From a virus: a stretch of DNA of 53,286 nucleotides. Under the pieces are notes generated by a model. It saw only the letters and a list, made by a program, of their open reading frames with translations. It made no database searches and was not told the DNA's origin. A program made the translations under genes and the position numbers. Of this stretch, positions 7,104-14,211 are shown piece after piece (position 1 is the first letter of the stretch; each line of letters begins with the position of its first letter). The stretch lies in the IMG/VR virus record IMGVR_UViG_3300044800_000094, positions 1 to 53,286 of that record; one strand, written 5' to 3'.

Positions 7104-7358
7104 TCACGCAACAGGCGGCACAGTGGGGGGTGCAGCAGCTTTCGCAGCCGCGACTTGGGAATCCGTCATCCACGCATTGGTGCTGCCCTTGGCGATCAAT
7201 GCGTTCACAAACTGGGCTTCAAGCGCCGGAGTCCACTGCGACGTTTGACTGGCGGCAGTGCGGATGCTTGAAATGAAAGCAATCAGGTCTCCAACGCCGG
7301 TGCTGACGACTGGAATTAAGGCGATGAGTTGAGGCAATAAAGCGAGTAATGCGGCCAT
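7104..7358 (-). CDS. Small membrane-anchored protein (84 aa)
   Basis: The N-terminus MAALLALLPQLIALIPVVSTGVGDLIAF is hydrophobic and could form one membrane span or an amphipathic helix. The rest is a helical Ala-rich region (SQWTPALEAQFVNALIAKG) with a Pro-rich end. The start lies 4 nt after the stop of the lipoprotein gene. A role in lysis (holin-like) is possible from size and neighbours, but nothing proves it. Confidence 0.55.
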   Translation of the reverse strand: MAALLALLPQLIALIPVVSTGVGDLIAFISSIRTAASQTSQWTPALEAQFVNALIAKGSTNAWMTDSQVAAAKAAAPPTVPPVA

Positions 7359-7362
7359 AAAT

Positions 7363-7821
7363 TTACGGGGTTGGGGTTTGAACGATGGTCGTCCACGCAG
7401 ACGCCTGATTGAGCGCGGTTTGCAAATCAGCCAGCGTGGCAGCGAGCACATTGGTCATGGCGCTGTTCGTCTCGTAGGCGAGTTTGGCCTGGTCAACCAG
7501 CAGGATCATACCCAGACCGCGTGGCTCGTTTGGATTGGTCGGCGTCGGCACCGGCTGCCTCAGCCATTCAGCAAAAGTATGGAACGCTGGCGCATTGGTC
7601 GTCCAGAACCCCCGGTCGGCATTGTCGAGGTCAACGACGAGTTGAAAGGCCGCGTCGGCGGAGGTCTCAACCTGTTCGGCGTGGACAACAATCGGGTCGG
7701 ATGTCGGGCTGACCGTGGCGCAGCCGATTGCGTAAATTGAAATGAACGTCAGTGCGGCGACAAGCAAAGACCCTGCGAATACGGCTGTCAGGCTTTTACC
7801 GATTACGATGATGTTTTTCAT
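7363..7821 (-). CDS. Lipoprotein, possible spanin component (152 aa)
   Basis: A hydrophobic signal segment (AVFAGSLLVAALTFISIYAIGC) ends in a lipobox-like AIGC with Cys at about residue 34, predicting lipid attachment. The mature part is helical, with Trp-rich FWTTNAPAFHTFAEWLRQP and a long final helix. It lies among several small membrane proteins, so an outer spanin or other lysis role is a fair guess. A host-surface moron is the alternative. Confidence 0.55.
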   Translation of the reverse strand: MKNIIVIGKSLTAVFAGSLLVAALTFISIYAIGCATVSPTSDPIVVHAEQVETSADAAFQLVVDLDNADRGFWTTNAPAFHTFAEWLRQPVPTPTNPNEPRGLGMILLVDQAKLAYETNSAMTNVLAATLADLQTALNQASAWTTIVQTPTP

Positions 7822-7825
7822 AGGC

Positions 7826-8020
7826 TTACAGTTTTGGAACCGGAACTTCTTTTGCGTGACCCCAAATGCCGAAAGCGTTCAGCAGCCAGATGGCCACACA
7901 GATGACGACAACGACGTTGATGACCTTCTTGATCTTGGCGTCAATGGGAAGATAAACATTGATGGCCCACAGAATAAGGCCGATGACGATCAGGGTGACG
8001 ACGAGTGATAACAATGACAT
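7826..8020 (-). CDS. Thivi_2564-like two-span membrane protein (64 aa)
   Basis: Two transmembrane helices (LLSLVVTLIVIGLILWAI and INVVVVICVAIWLLNAFGIW) are joined by the conserved turn YLPIDAKIKK. I recognise the pattern of the Thivi_2564 family of small membrane proteins. In a phage lysis-like cluster it is a holin candidate. The start is set at 8020 (MSLLSL), 2 nt beyond the previous stop; a longer in-frame start at 8068 has no support. Confidence 0.65.
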   Translation of the reverse strand: MSLLSLVVTLIVIGLILWAINVYLPIDAKIKKVINVVVVICVAIWLLNAFGIWGHAKEVPVPKL

Positions 8021-8021
8021 A

Positions 8022-8501
8022 TTAAACCTTGGGTGGAGTTCCGGGGTTGACTGGCACAGTGGGGACAACCGGCTGGCCCGTGGCCTGAACCTTCAGCGCG
8101 ACCGGCACATTGGTTCCGAAAACGACGGCAGCCGTGACTCCCTTAACCCCTCCGTCAGCCTGCCAAGCGTGCCATGCGCGGCCTGCGTAAGGAAGCAGCC
8201 AGATTGCCAGAGCGAGCCACAAAATATATTTCAGCGGGACAAGACTCACAACCCAAGCGGGTATTCCAAGAGAGTTCGCAATGTCCGTTATCTCCGTGGC
8301 TGTCGGAGCCGGCGCGGCAATGGATGCTGTGGCAATGACAACTCCATTGCTGACCGTCAAAACTGACGTTCCGTTCGTTACAAATGAAATCGCTGTTGGT
8401 GGTGTGGCTGGAACCAGGCCCGGAGCACCCGGCGGATTGGTCTGCGCGTTGAGACTGAAGGTTAATAGAACCAATCCGAATAAAACGATTAGCTTATTCA
8501 T
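8022..8501 (-). CDS. Secreted/membrane protein with signal peptide (159 aa)
   Basis: MNKLIVLFGLVLLTFSLNAQ is a clear signal peptide with cleavage after NAQ or before it. A Pro/Thr-rich linker follows, then a second hydrophobic helix (LVPLKYILWLALAIWLLPYAG) and a Gly/Val/Pro-rich tail. No family recognised. It is the first gene behind a near-consensus leftward promoter whose -10 ends 6 nt before this ATG; a GTG 15 nt upstream is the alternative start. It probably belongs to the lysis or envelope set. Confidence 0.6.
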   Translation of the reverse strand: MNKLIVLFGLVLLTFSLNAQTNPPGAPGLVPATPPTAISFVTNGTSVLTVSNGVVIATASIAAPAPTATEITDIANSLGIPAWVVSLVPLKYILWLALAIWLLPYAGRAWHAWQADGGVKGVTAAVVFGTNVPVALKVQATGQPVVPTVPVNPGTPPKV

Positions 8502-8507
8502 AAGGCG

Positions 8508-8535
8508 ATTATGCACACGGGGTCGTGTATGTCAA
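8508..8535 (-). promoter_or_regulatory. Leftward sigma70-type promoter for the lysis-like cluster
   Basis: Minus-strand TTGACA (8535-8530), 16-bp spacer, CATAAT (8513-8508). The -10 ends six bases before the ATG at 8501, so the transcript should start at or next to the initiation codon. Confidence 0.65.
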
Positions 8536-8637
8536 ACTGTTTCTGAAAGACGCTTCACCAGTTCGTTAATCGTCCAGTTATGGTCTGTGAGGCGAGCGCC
8601 TAAGGGCGGCGTGTCCTTGTGCGAATGAGACACAATG

Positions 8638-9180
8638 TTAGCGGCCTGTCAGCCCGCCGCCCGTTCCCAAAATCTTGTCGCTTAATCGAAATCGTTTCTT
8701 TCCAGATACCCAAGCAATCGAAAGCTTTCCCGCTCCCGATAATCGCTCAAGGGTTACATAAACAGAGACGGTAAAATTTTGAGTCTTAAAATTGAATCCG
8801 TGCTCTTTCAAATAATCACAGACTTGCCCGGCGGAAACCCCGCCCTTTTCAGCCACGCCAGTCGCGTGCAGCGCCCTTATTGAATCAAGGACGGCAGCCG
8901 TTAAACCCAAGCTGCGATACTTATCTTTTTGGACGAATAAGTATTTTTCCCGGTCGTCGGCAAACTCATCCAACCGTTTTATCTTGTCCTCAAATTCTTG
9001 AATTTCGTTTCGGCGAATTTGGATTTGGTCATGATATTTCGCCCGCAACGCCTCAATCTCGCTCTTATCTTTGCCGCTCATACTGCCATTACGATAGTAG
9101 TGATTAAACAACTTGCAAGTCTTTTTGTTTAATTTTTTAAACTTTCTGTTTAATGATGGGTTTGACTTTTTGGGTGGCAT
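8638..9180 (-). CDS. Coiled-coil protein with C-terminal winged-helix-like domain (180 aa)
   Basis: A basic N-terminus (MPPKKSNPSLNRKFKKLNKK) and a long charged helix (residues about 35-85) are followed by a C-terminal part, GVSAGQVCDYLKEHGF...VYVTLERLSGAGKLSIAWVSGKKRFRL, which has the spacing of a winged helix: helix, recognition helix, then a two-strand wing. A DNA-binding regulator is likely. It is divergent from the coiled-coil membrane gene at 9198 with only 17 bp between, forming a self-contained two-gene module inside the leftward block, probably acquired. The 121 bp after its stop hold the leftward promoter near 8508. Confidence 0.55.
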   Translation of the reverse strand: MPPKKSNPSLNRKFKKLNKKTCKLFNHYYRNGSMSGKDKSEIEALRAKYHDQIQIRRNEIQEFEDKIKRLDEFADDREKYLFVQKDKYRSLGLTAAVLDSIRALHATGVAEKGGVSAGQVCDYLKEHGFNFKTQNFTVSVYVTLERLSGAGKLSIAWVSGKKRFRLSDKILGTGGGLTGR

Positions 9181-9190
9181 AAATTATCCA
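9162..9190 (+). promoter_or_regulatory. Rightward promoter of the coiled-coil membrane gene
   Basis: TTGACT (9162-9167), exact 17-bp spacer, TATCCA (9185-9190). Seven bases (ttcaaga) separate the -10 from the ATG at 9198, predicting a leaderless message. The -35 lies inside the 5' end of the divergent gene. Confidence 0.6.
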
Positions 9191-9197
9191 TTCAAGA

Positions 9198-9737
9198 ATG
9201 TCCAATAATCCACTTCAAGACGTATTTGATTTGTTTGATGCCGGAAAATTAAAAGACCAAAACGAAGTGGTCTTGGAACGTTTATATAACACATGCGTTA
9301 ACTGCCAAGGGAATGAATTATTTTCGCGCACGAAGGCAGATCACATAGCCAAAGCAATTCTTAGCCAAATGGCGAGGCTTCAAAACGAAAAGCTTGCGGA
9401 GCAGGTTGTAAAACTTACGCAAGTTGCGGACGCCCAAAAGCAACTTGCGATAGAAGCGGGAAATAGATCTGAAGAACTCACGAAGCAAACCAATAAACTT
9501 GTCGAAGTGGCAAACGCGCAGAAACAACTGGCGGAAGACGCCGGAAAGCAAGCGACAATTCTGACAAATCAAACTGGCAAACTTATTCGCCTTACATGGG
9601 GCTTGGTTGCACTCTCCGTTGCGCTCCTTGTGTTCGCTCTTGCCCAAACCGCAATAATGATCAAACAAGATACCGGCGCACACTCGCAGCAGATTCAGGC
9701 AGGCAAGAACCAGACAAGCACAAGCACCAATAAGTAA
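9198..9737 (+). CDS. Coiled-coil tail-anchored membrane protein (179 aa)
   Basis: Residues 1-60 are soluble and helical. A tandem duplication of about 30 residues follows (QVVKLTQVADAQKQLA... then NKLVEVANAQKQLAED), forming a long coiled coil. One transmembrane span (LIRLTWGLVALSVALLVFALAQ) lies near the C-terminus, with a short polar tail after it. It is the only plus-strand gene inside the leftward block and shares a tiny intergenic space with the winged-helix gene. Such pairs are typical of accessory (moron) cargo; an exclusion or defence function is possible but unproven. The 84 bp after it hold no terminator I can see. Confidence 0.55.
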   Translation: MSNNPLQDVFDLFDAGKLKDQNEVVLERLYNTCVNCQGNELFSRTKADHIAKAILSQMARLQNEKLAEQVVKLTQVADAQKQLAIEAGNRSEELTKQTNKLVEVANAQKQLAEDAGKQATILTNQTGKLIRLTWGLVALSVALLVFALAQTAIMIKQDTGAHSQQIQAGKNQTSTSTNK

Positions 9738-9821
9738 ATAGCGATCTGATTGGCTCAATTTCCATCATTTTGCGCCAAGCTAATTCTCGGCAACAAAACG
9801 CCATACACCATCGCACACGGT

Positions 9822-10079
9822 TCATGGGGTTGCAACAGTTTTTTCATTGCTTCCCTTGGCCACCAATGCGGCGTCAGCGCGCTCTTTCGTGGCTCCCTCA
9901 ATCATTCCCTCTGCGCGGGCAGACTTCCGTGTAAGGTCAAGCAGTTCATCCATTCGGCTGTTGATGTGGGTTTTCAACTGGGCAACCTTGATGAGGCAAT
10001 AGCCGGAAATGCAGGCAATCAGGATCTCGCCAATGACAACTATTATCGCTTGTGTGGTGGATGTGACAGGAGGTTGCAT
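9822..10079 (-). CDS. Small single-span membrane protein (85 aa)
   Basis: One transmembrane helix (AIIVVIGEILIACISGYCLIKVA) near the N-terminus is followed by a charged helix (HINSRMDELLDLTRKSARAEG...ATKERADA). This is the shape of an inner-membrane spanin or a phage holin-associated protein. It follows another single-span gene, which together suggest lysis functions. Confidence 0.5.
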   Translation of the reverse strand: MQPPVTSTTQAIIVVIGEILIACISGYCLIKVAQLKTHINSRMDELLDLTRKSARAEGMIEGATKERADAALVAKGSNEKTVATP

Positions 10080-10086
10080 TGCCGGT

Positions 10087-10374
10087 TCATTTGATTAACA
10101 CAAGCGCAAGTGAGTTGGTAGCCTTACCAGAAAACTGTTCATTGGGAGATGTGTGAACCGTTGGAATCGGCACGTTGATCGTCGGGTTCTCCTGCTTGAA
10201 CTCCATTGACCAATGAAGCTGGTCAGTCACAGTCCATTGGCTTTTTTTAAGGTCTGAAACATCTCCCCGGAGCGATGACCATTCCATTGTTCCCATGGTT
10301 GCCAGCCCGATGAACGACAGCACAATTGGCAGCGTAATCCGAAGATGATTGCTGATTTCAGTTGGCTTGTTCAC
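10087..10374 (-). CDS. Small phage membrane protein (95 aa)
   Basis: N-in type layout: basic start NKPTEISNHLRITL, one span (PIVLSFIGLATMGTMEW), then a periplasmic region with LRGDVSDLKKSQWTVTDQLHW. I recall similar proteins with LRITLP at the span and WTVxD...W after it in other phages, always small and unassigned, often near lysis genes. The start overlaps the previous gene's stop. Confidence 0.6.
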   Translation of the reverse strand: MNKPTEISNHLRITLPIVLSFIGLATMGTMEWSSLRGDVSDLKKSQWTVTDQLHWSMEFKQENPTINVPIPTVHTSPNEQFSGKATNSLALVLIK

Positions 10375-10691
10375 ACTTCTATCCCTTTCCGTTTGAACAG
10401 AAATTCAATTCGTGCCCAAAGCGCGTTGAGCCGCGCGCATACACATGCTGAACCGCCACGGTCAGGGTGTAGTTGGACCACCAGTAGCCGGTAAAGTTTC
10501 CGGGCTGCTACGTACAGGTCGAACAATTGCCACTCGTTGAGTTTGCTTACCATCAGCCTACCTTGGCCATATTTCGTTTTTTTGCAACCCACGCTTGTCA
10601 TACCCAACGCCACCAAGGCTTGCGGCAACTGAATGTGACCAATCCGTTGAGTGGCCGGGAGCAATTTGGCGTAGCGCATACAAATTGTCAT
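10371..10691 (-). CDS. Small protein with HPD motif, J-domain-like remnant (106 aa)
   Basis: Residues 60-106 read VAARKLYRLLVVQLHPDRGG followed by a helix ending FLFKRKGIEV. The His-Pro-Asp triplet at residues 75-77 between two helices is the signature of J-domains, which stimulate Hsp70/DnaK ATPase. The domain is shorter than a normal J-domain (about 70 residues). The start overlaps the upstream stop (ATGA at 10691); an alternative ATG at 10553 has AAGG..AGG before it and would leave mainly the J-like half. Recruitment of host DnaK is an inference from the motif only. Confidence 0.5.
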   Translation of the reverse strand: MTICMRYAKLLPATQRIGHIQLPQALVALGMTSVGCKKTKYGQGRLMVSKLNEWQLFDLYVAARKLYRLLVVQLHPDRGGSACVCARLNALWARIEFLFKRKGIEV

Positions 10692-11275
10692 GGCATCGGT
10701 GGCAGGGACTGGCCCGTTTGAGTTGTGGGGGTGTTGGTTGGACCTTCCCCTGGTAGTGAGTCCACAAAAAAAATTGCGCTGATCTTGTTGGTGCGAAGGT
10801 CAAAGTATTGTTCGCCCGCGTTCAACAGCAGCCATGCCGGGTTGTTGTTGGTTACGACCGTCCAGGTATAATCCGTCAGGTGCGCTTTGACGCGGTACAC
10901 CAGTTTTGCTCGCCCATCCGTGGCGAACAGTTCCAGCCCGGCAAAGGTCATGCAGTTGCTCAAATTCAAAACCGTGCCGTCACTGTAGCTGGCCGCAATG
11001 GTCAACCAGTTTGGTCCCGGCAAACCCCGGCCCAAGGCCAGCATGTTCTCAGTGGGTTGCCCGCACACCATGGAACTGATCCGCACGACGCCGTTAGACG
11101 CGGCGGCGGACCAGACGCACGAGTAACCCGTCAGGTAAGGCCCGTCCACGACCTGTGCGCTGCCGTCAAAGAATTGGACCGGGTTGAGATAGGCCGGGAC
11201 CACGACGCGCCATTGCTGGGCCGAAGCTGCCGTCAGGCTCAAGCATAAAAACAGGACTGAACGGCTGATGACCAT
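10688..11275 (-). CDS. Secreted protein with signal peptide (195 aa)
   Basis: MVISRSVLFLCLSLTAASAQ is a good signal peptide with cleavage after ASA. The mature protein is beta-rich, with WRVVVPAYLNPVQFFDG, CVWSAAASNGVVRIS and YTWTVVTNNNPAWLLL, like a small beta-sandwich. No family name. It follows a shorter gene with a closely similar signal peptide, and both may be exported virion-associated or host-surface proteins. The start at 11275 is chosen for the signal peptide; the longer form from 11308 would hide it. Confidence 0.55.
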   Translation of the reverse strand: MVISRSVLFLCLSLTAASAQQWRVVVPAYLNPVQFFDGSAQVVDGPYLTGYSCVWSAAASNGVVRISSMVCGQPTENMLALGRGLPGPNWLTIAASYSDGTVLNLSNCMTFAGLELFATDGRAKLVYRVKAHLTDYTWTVVTNNNPAWLLLNAGEQYFDLRTNKISAIFFVDSLPGEGPTNTPTTQTGQSLPPMP

Positions 11276-11276
11276 T

Positions 11277-11462
11277 TTAATTATTTCGGAATGCGGTAAT
11301 AGAACCACCCGCCGTTACGGTTCCAGTACTAAACGAACACAAGAAATTGAGGTAAAGATTGGTTGTCGCTGTACCCGCGCCGGATTGCGTGGCGTACCAC
11401 GTCGCCCCCTGAGCCAGCGTCAGGCTCAGGCACAGAAACAGGATGGTGCGGAGGGAGGTCAT
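11277..11462 (-). CDS. Small secreted protein (61 aa)
   Basis: Begins with MTSLRTILFLCLSLTLAQG, a signal peptide nearly the same as that of the next gene downstream (ILFLCLSLTLA versus VLFLCLSLTAA). About 40 mature residues rich in Ser/Thr/Gly follow. The start overlaps the upstream stop as TAATG. The shared leader suggests a duplication in which only the signal region stayed alike. Function unknown. Confidence 0.5.
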   Translation of the reverse strand: MTSLRTILFLCLSLTLAQGATWYATQSGAGTATTNLYLNFLCSFSTGTVTAGGSITAFRNN

Positions 11463-12601
11463 TACCATGTGTTGGTTGGGCCGTTAATAGAAGCGGCATA
11501 ATTTGTCCCGTTAACGTTCCACCACCCATATGCGCCCTGGCCTCCAGATGAGGTATTTGTTCCTGTACCGGGAAATGATGACATATTGGTTAATATCGTC
11601 CCCTGAAAATAAGTTTGCTGCCCATTCAACCCGATTGTTCCACTGATCTTAGACCAATTTCCGCCGTGGATAATCATAGTGCCGCCACGATTCCAGCCTT
11701 TGGCATAAACATTATCCGCCCAAAACTCAGTGGTGAAGGTGTTGGTCTTGGCAGCAACTAAAGTAAATCCAATAGAGTTCCACCAAGTTATGTCTTGAGC
11801 GGCGTGGAGCTTAAGGGATACGCACTTTTGGCCCGGAGTTGCTGGGTCAATATCCTCGTCCCCCCGAATGTACTGGTCTGCATTTATGGTGCAATCCAAA
11901 TAGTTTGTAACCCACCTGGCTGAGTCTCCGATAAGAGTTGTGCCAGCCAAATTTGTAGTCGAAGCCAGCTTGATGTTAAAAACGTAATACGCTGGCCCTT
12001 CTCCGACCTGAATGAACTTGTCGTAAACGGCGAGGTGGCCGTAGATGTTTAAATTAGTCACTCCTTCACAGTTGAATCCTCCAAGGTTGGTTACAACGCA
12101 TCCGTCATCAAAGGTAATGCTCGGAGTAAGACCCAGCGAGTTTTGGAAGTTTTGCATCTGAATAGCCTCACTTGTGTCATAGCAGTCCAAAACCCACAAG
12201 TTTCTACCGGAGTTGAATGCATTGGTCAGCCCTTGACCAATAGTGGCGTTTGGATATTGGCGAGTGCCCGTCCATGAATCGTTTCCAGTTTTGTAGGATA
12301 CATATACGAATGAATTGGTAGCATAAAGACTCCCCACCACACCCGCCGCCGTTGCGGTGGATTGAGTATTGACCAGGGCAGCGGCAGCGGCGTCGGAGTT
12401 GGTGTCGTAACGGTTGGGCGTCAAAAATCCTACCGCGTTCGTGGCTGCTTTAGTGGCTCGCTGATCAATCGTAAGTCCAGCAGGGTTGGTTATCCCAGTA
12501 CCAGATACATCCAACCCTTGGAACGATCCAACATAAAGCGTTGCGAATGCCATCTGGTAGCAAGCCATCAAGCCCAAACAAAAAAGTGTGATTTTCTTCA
12601 T
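11462..12601 (-). CDS. Secreted beta-helix-like fibre protein (379 aa)
   Basis: MKKITLFCLGLMACYQMAFA is a signal peptide. The mature protein has a helical Ala/Asn-rich segment (RATKAATNAVGFLTPN...DAAAAALVNTQSTATA), then VYVSYKTGNDSWTGTRQYPNAT, the usual opening of right-handed beta-helix (pectate-lyase-like) fibre domains in phages, then many short beta repeats rich in Asn/Thr/Gly. A signal peptide on a phage fibre is unusual, so export to the host surface is possible. Start 12601 is chosen for the signal peptide. Confidence 0.6.
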   Translation of the reverse strand: MKKITLFCLGLMACYQMAFATLYVGSFQGLDVSGTGITNPAGLTIDQRATKAATNAVGFLTPNRYDTNSDAAAAALVNTQSTATAAGVVGSLYATNSFVYVSYKTGNDSWTGTRQYPNATIGQGLTNAFNSGRNLWVLDCYDTSEAIQMQNFQNSLGLTPSITFDDGCVVTNLGGFNCEGVTNLNIYGHLAVYDKFIQVGEGPAYYVFNIKLASTTNLAGTTLIGDSARWVTNYLDCTINADQYIRGDEDIDPATPGQKCVSLKLHAAQDITWWNSIGFTLVAAKTNTFTTEFWADNVYAKGWNRGGTMIIHGGNWSKISGTIGLNGQQTYFQGTILTNMSSFPGTGTNTSSGGQGAYGWWNVNGTNYAASINGPTNTW

Positions 12602-12605
12602 ATAT

Positions 12606-12884
12606 TTAGTTCCATGCTCCACCGTAATACAGCCACAACCGACCGTTGCTCGTGTCCACCGCGATTCCGAGCAATCCTGCGGCGGGTGTAAAACTTGGCT
12701 GGCCACCAGCGTAGTTTCCAGAGCCACCTTGCAGTCCGCTCGCAGTCTGAACGTAGCTCTTAATCAGCAGCGCGCTCACCTGCTGACTCTGCCCGCTCGT
12801 CGGCCCGTCAGCCTTTTCAAACAGGTCGGTGTCATTGACCTGCGTGGCTACGACCGGGATTTGGGGGATTGTTTCTGTGGCCAT
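12606..12884 (-). CDS. Small paralogous structural protein, copy A (92 aa)
   Basis: The N-terminus TIPQIPVVATQVNDTDLFEK and the following ADGPTSGQSQQV are nearly the same as in the adjacent gene. The C-terminus ends NGRLWLYYGGAWN, a pattern seen at the ends of phage fibre and tail appendage proteins. Function not known; a fibre adaptor or baseplate-associated protein is possible. Confidence 0.6.
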   Translation of the reverse strand: MATETIPQIPVVATQVNDTDLFEKADGPTSGQSQQVSALLIKSYVQTASGLQGGSGNYAGGQPSFTPAAGLLGIAVDTSNGRLWLYYGGAWN

Positions 12885-12887
12885 AAA

Positions 12888-13178
12888 TTAACTCGTCATC
12901 GTGATGGTAGCGTAGCCTTTCCAAACTGATTGGCTCGGAAGCCAAATCCAAAGACGGCCATTGCCCGTGTTGAAAAACAAAGCGCCCTTGTTGACGTTGG
13001 TTGGCGCAGCTACAGGATCACTCGTGCCGAATAACATCTGGTTTAAGAATGCGCCGAGTATGGCTCCGGTGAATCTCTGGCTCTGCCCGCTGGAAGGGCC
13101 GTCAGCTTTCTCAAATAAATCAGTGTCGTTCAGTTGAGTCGCCAGAACGGGTATATTTGGAATAGTGTAGTTGCTCAT
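12888..13178 (-). CDS. Small paralogous structural protein, copy B (96 aa)
   Basis: Shares with its neighbour TIPxIPVxATQxNDTDLFEK, ADGPxSGQSQ and a C-terminal NGRLWI.LP...W, so the two are tandem duplicates that have diverged in the middle (FTGAILGAFLNQMLFGTSD here). It begins by ATGA overlap with the preceding gene. Confidence 0.6.
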   Translation of the reverse strand: MSNYTIPNIPVLATQLNDTDLFEKADGPSSGQSQRFTGAILGAFLNQMLFGTSDPVAAPTNVNKGALFFNTGNGRLWIWLPSQSVWKGYATITMTS

Positions 13179-13771
13179 AATTGGATAACCCGAAATGAAC
13201 CATCACTCGTCACCCGGAAGCTTCCATCACTGGTTACTCTGAAGTTCCCGGTCAACACTGAATTACTTAAAAAAAAAAGGATGCACAGCTTTACGTCTCT
13301 TGGTGAAAGGGTGTCAAAGCCTGCCGCCATCATTCCCGCCTCAATGGTCGTCGTGCTGACGCTGTAGGTCGTCGCCACGCCTTCCAGGATGCACAGCAGA
13401 ACGTCATGTGGCGAGAGGCGGTCGAAGCCGGCGGCAATCGCCGAGTCGAGAACTGTGCTGTCATTCAGGCCGAGTGTTGAGGCAAGGCATTCCCGCACGT
13501 CCCCGTTTGCCAGCCCGTCGTAGCCGGCGGCAATCGCCTCATCAATCGCCGTCTGCGCCGAAACACCCTGTCGAGCCGCAAACGCGATGCAACGCCAGAT
13601 GTCCTCGGTGGCCAGCCGGTCAAGGCCGGCGGCTATGGCGGAGTTCAACTGGGTTTGGGCTGAATTGCCACCCGCGAAGGCGTAGGCAAGGTTCAGCCCG
13701 CAATCGCGTGGACTTAGCCGGTCGGCACCATCCACGATTGCCGCTGCCAGCAATGTCGCGGCTGTGCTCAT
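13175..13771 (-). CDS. Protein with five 32-34 residue tandem repeats (198 aa)
   Basis: The body is five copies of a unit of form AIAAGxDRLSPRDVxxCI followed by a variable turn, beginning at about residues 10, 44, 78, 110 and 145. The unit predicts two short helices, a solenoid. The C-terminus ends in a second repeat, FRVTSDGS twice and FRVIQL, which looks like beta-hairpins. I recognise no family. It sits between small head genes and appendage genes. The start 13771 (MSTAAT) follows the previous stop by 4 nt. Confidence 0.6.
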   Translation of the reverse strand: MSTAATLLAAAIVDGADRLSPRDCGLNLAYAFAGGNSAQTQLNSAIAAGLDRLATEDIWRCIAFAARQGVSAQTAIDEAIAAGYDGLANGDVRECLASTLGLNDSTVLDSAIAAGFDRLSPHDVLLCILEGVATTYSVSTTTIEAGMMAAGFDTLSPRDVKLCILFFLSNSVLTGNFRVTSDGSFRVTSDGSFRVIQL

Positions 13772-13775
13772 GGCG

Positions 13776-14210
13776 TTATTGCCCAATCTCCAGTCTCAGG
13801 TAGAGCATGGCCCGAAGCAGGTCGTCATTCGACATTTCGGAAAGCAGACCCATGTTCGGAGAATTACGAAGGGTGTCAACATCGCTGGAAAGGGCGGCAT
13901 ACACCGTCTTGCAATTGAACCAGTCAATCACCAAAGATGCCCGCGCCAAGTCGCCCTCCGGGATCTGGCCAAAAACGGTGTTGGCGTCCTGAATCAATTT
14001 CATCAGGTTTCCCGCCACAGCCGGGTCATAGGTAGTCAGCGGGTCGGTGGAATCATTCGCCAGTTCCTTCGCCCGGAGCCACACCTGAAGCGCCATGCGT
14101 TCCTTGGGATTGAGCGCGGCAAAGCGTTCAATATCGGTCAACAGCGCGGCATTGCTGTTGATGTTCGGCGGCGGCGTGATTTGCGCCAGTGCTACGAGCG
14201 TCTTGGGCAT
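13776..14210 (-). CDS. Small virion-region protein (144 aa)
   Basis: All-helical soluble protein: LLTDIERFAALNPKERMALQVW, AGNLMKLIQDANTVFGQI, DLLRAMLYLRLEIGQ. It lies two genes after the capsid candidate in the leftward operon, a usual place for head-completion or decoration genes. No family recognised. Confidence 0.55.
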   Translation of the reverse strand: MPKTLVALAQITPPPNINSNAALLTDIERFAALNPKERMALQVWLRAKELANDSTDPLTTYDPAVAGNLMKLIQDANTVFGQIPEGDLARASLVIDWFNCKTVYAALSSDVDTLRNSPNMGLLSEMSNDDLLRAMLYLRLEIGQ

Positions 14211-14211
14211 A

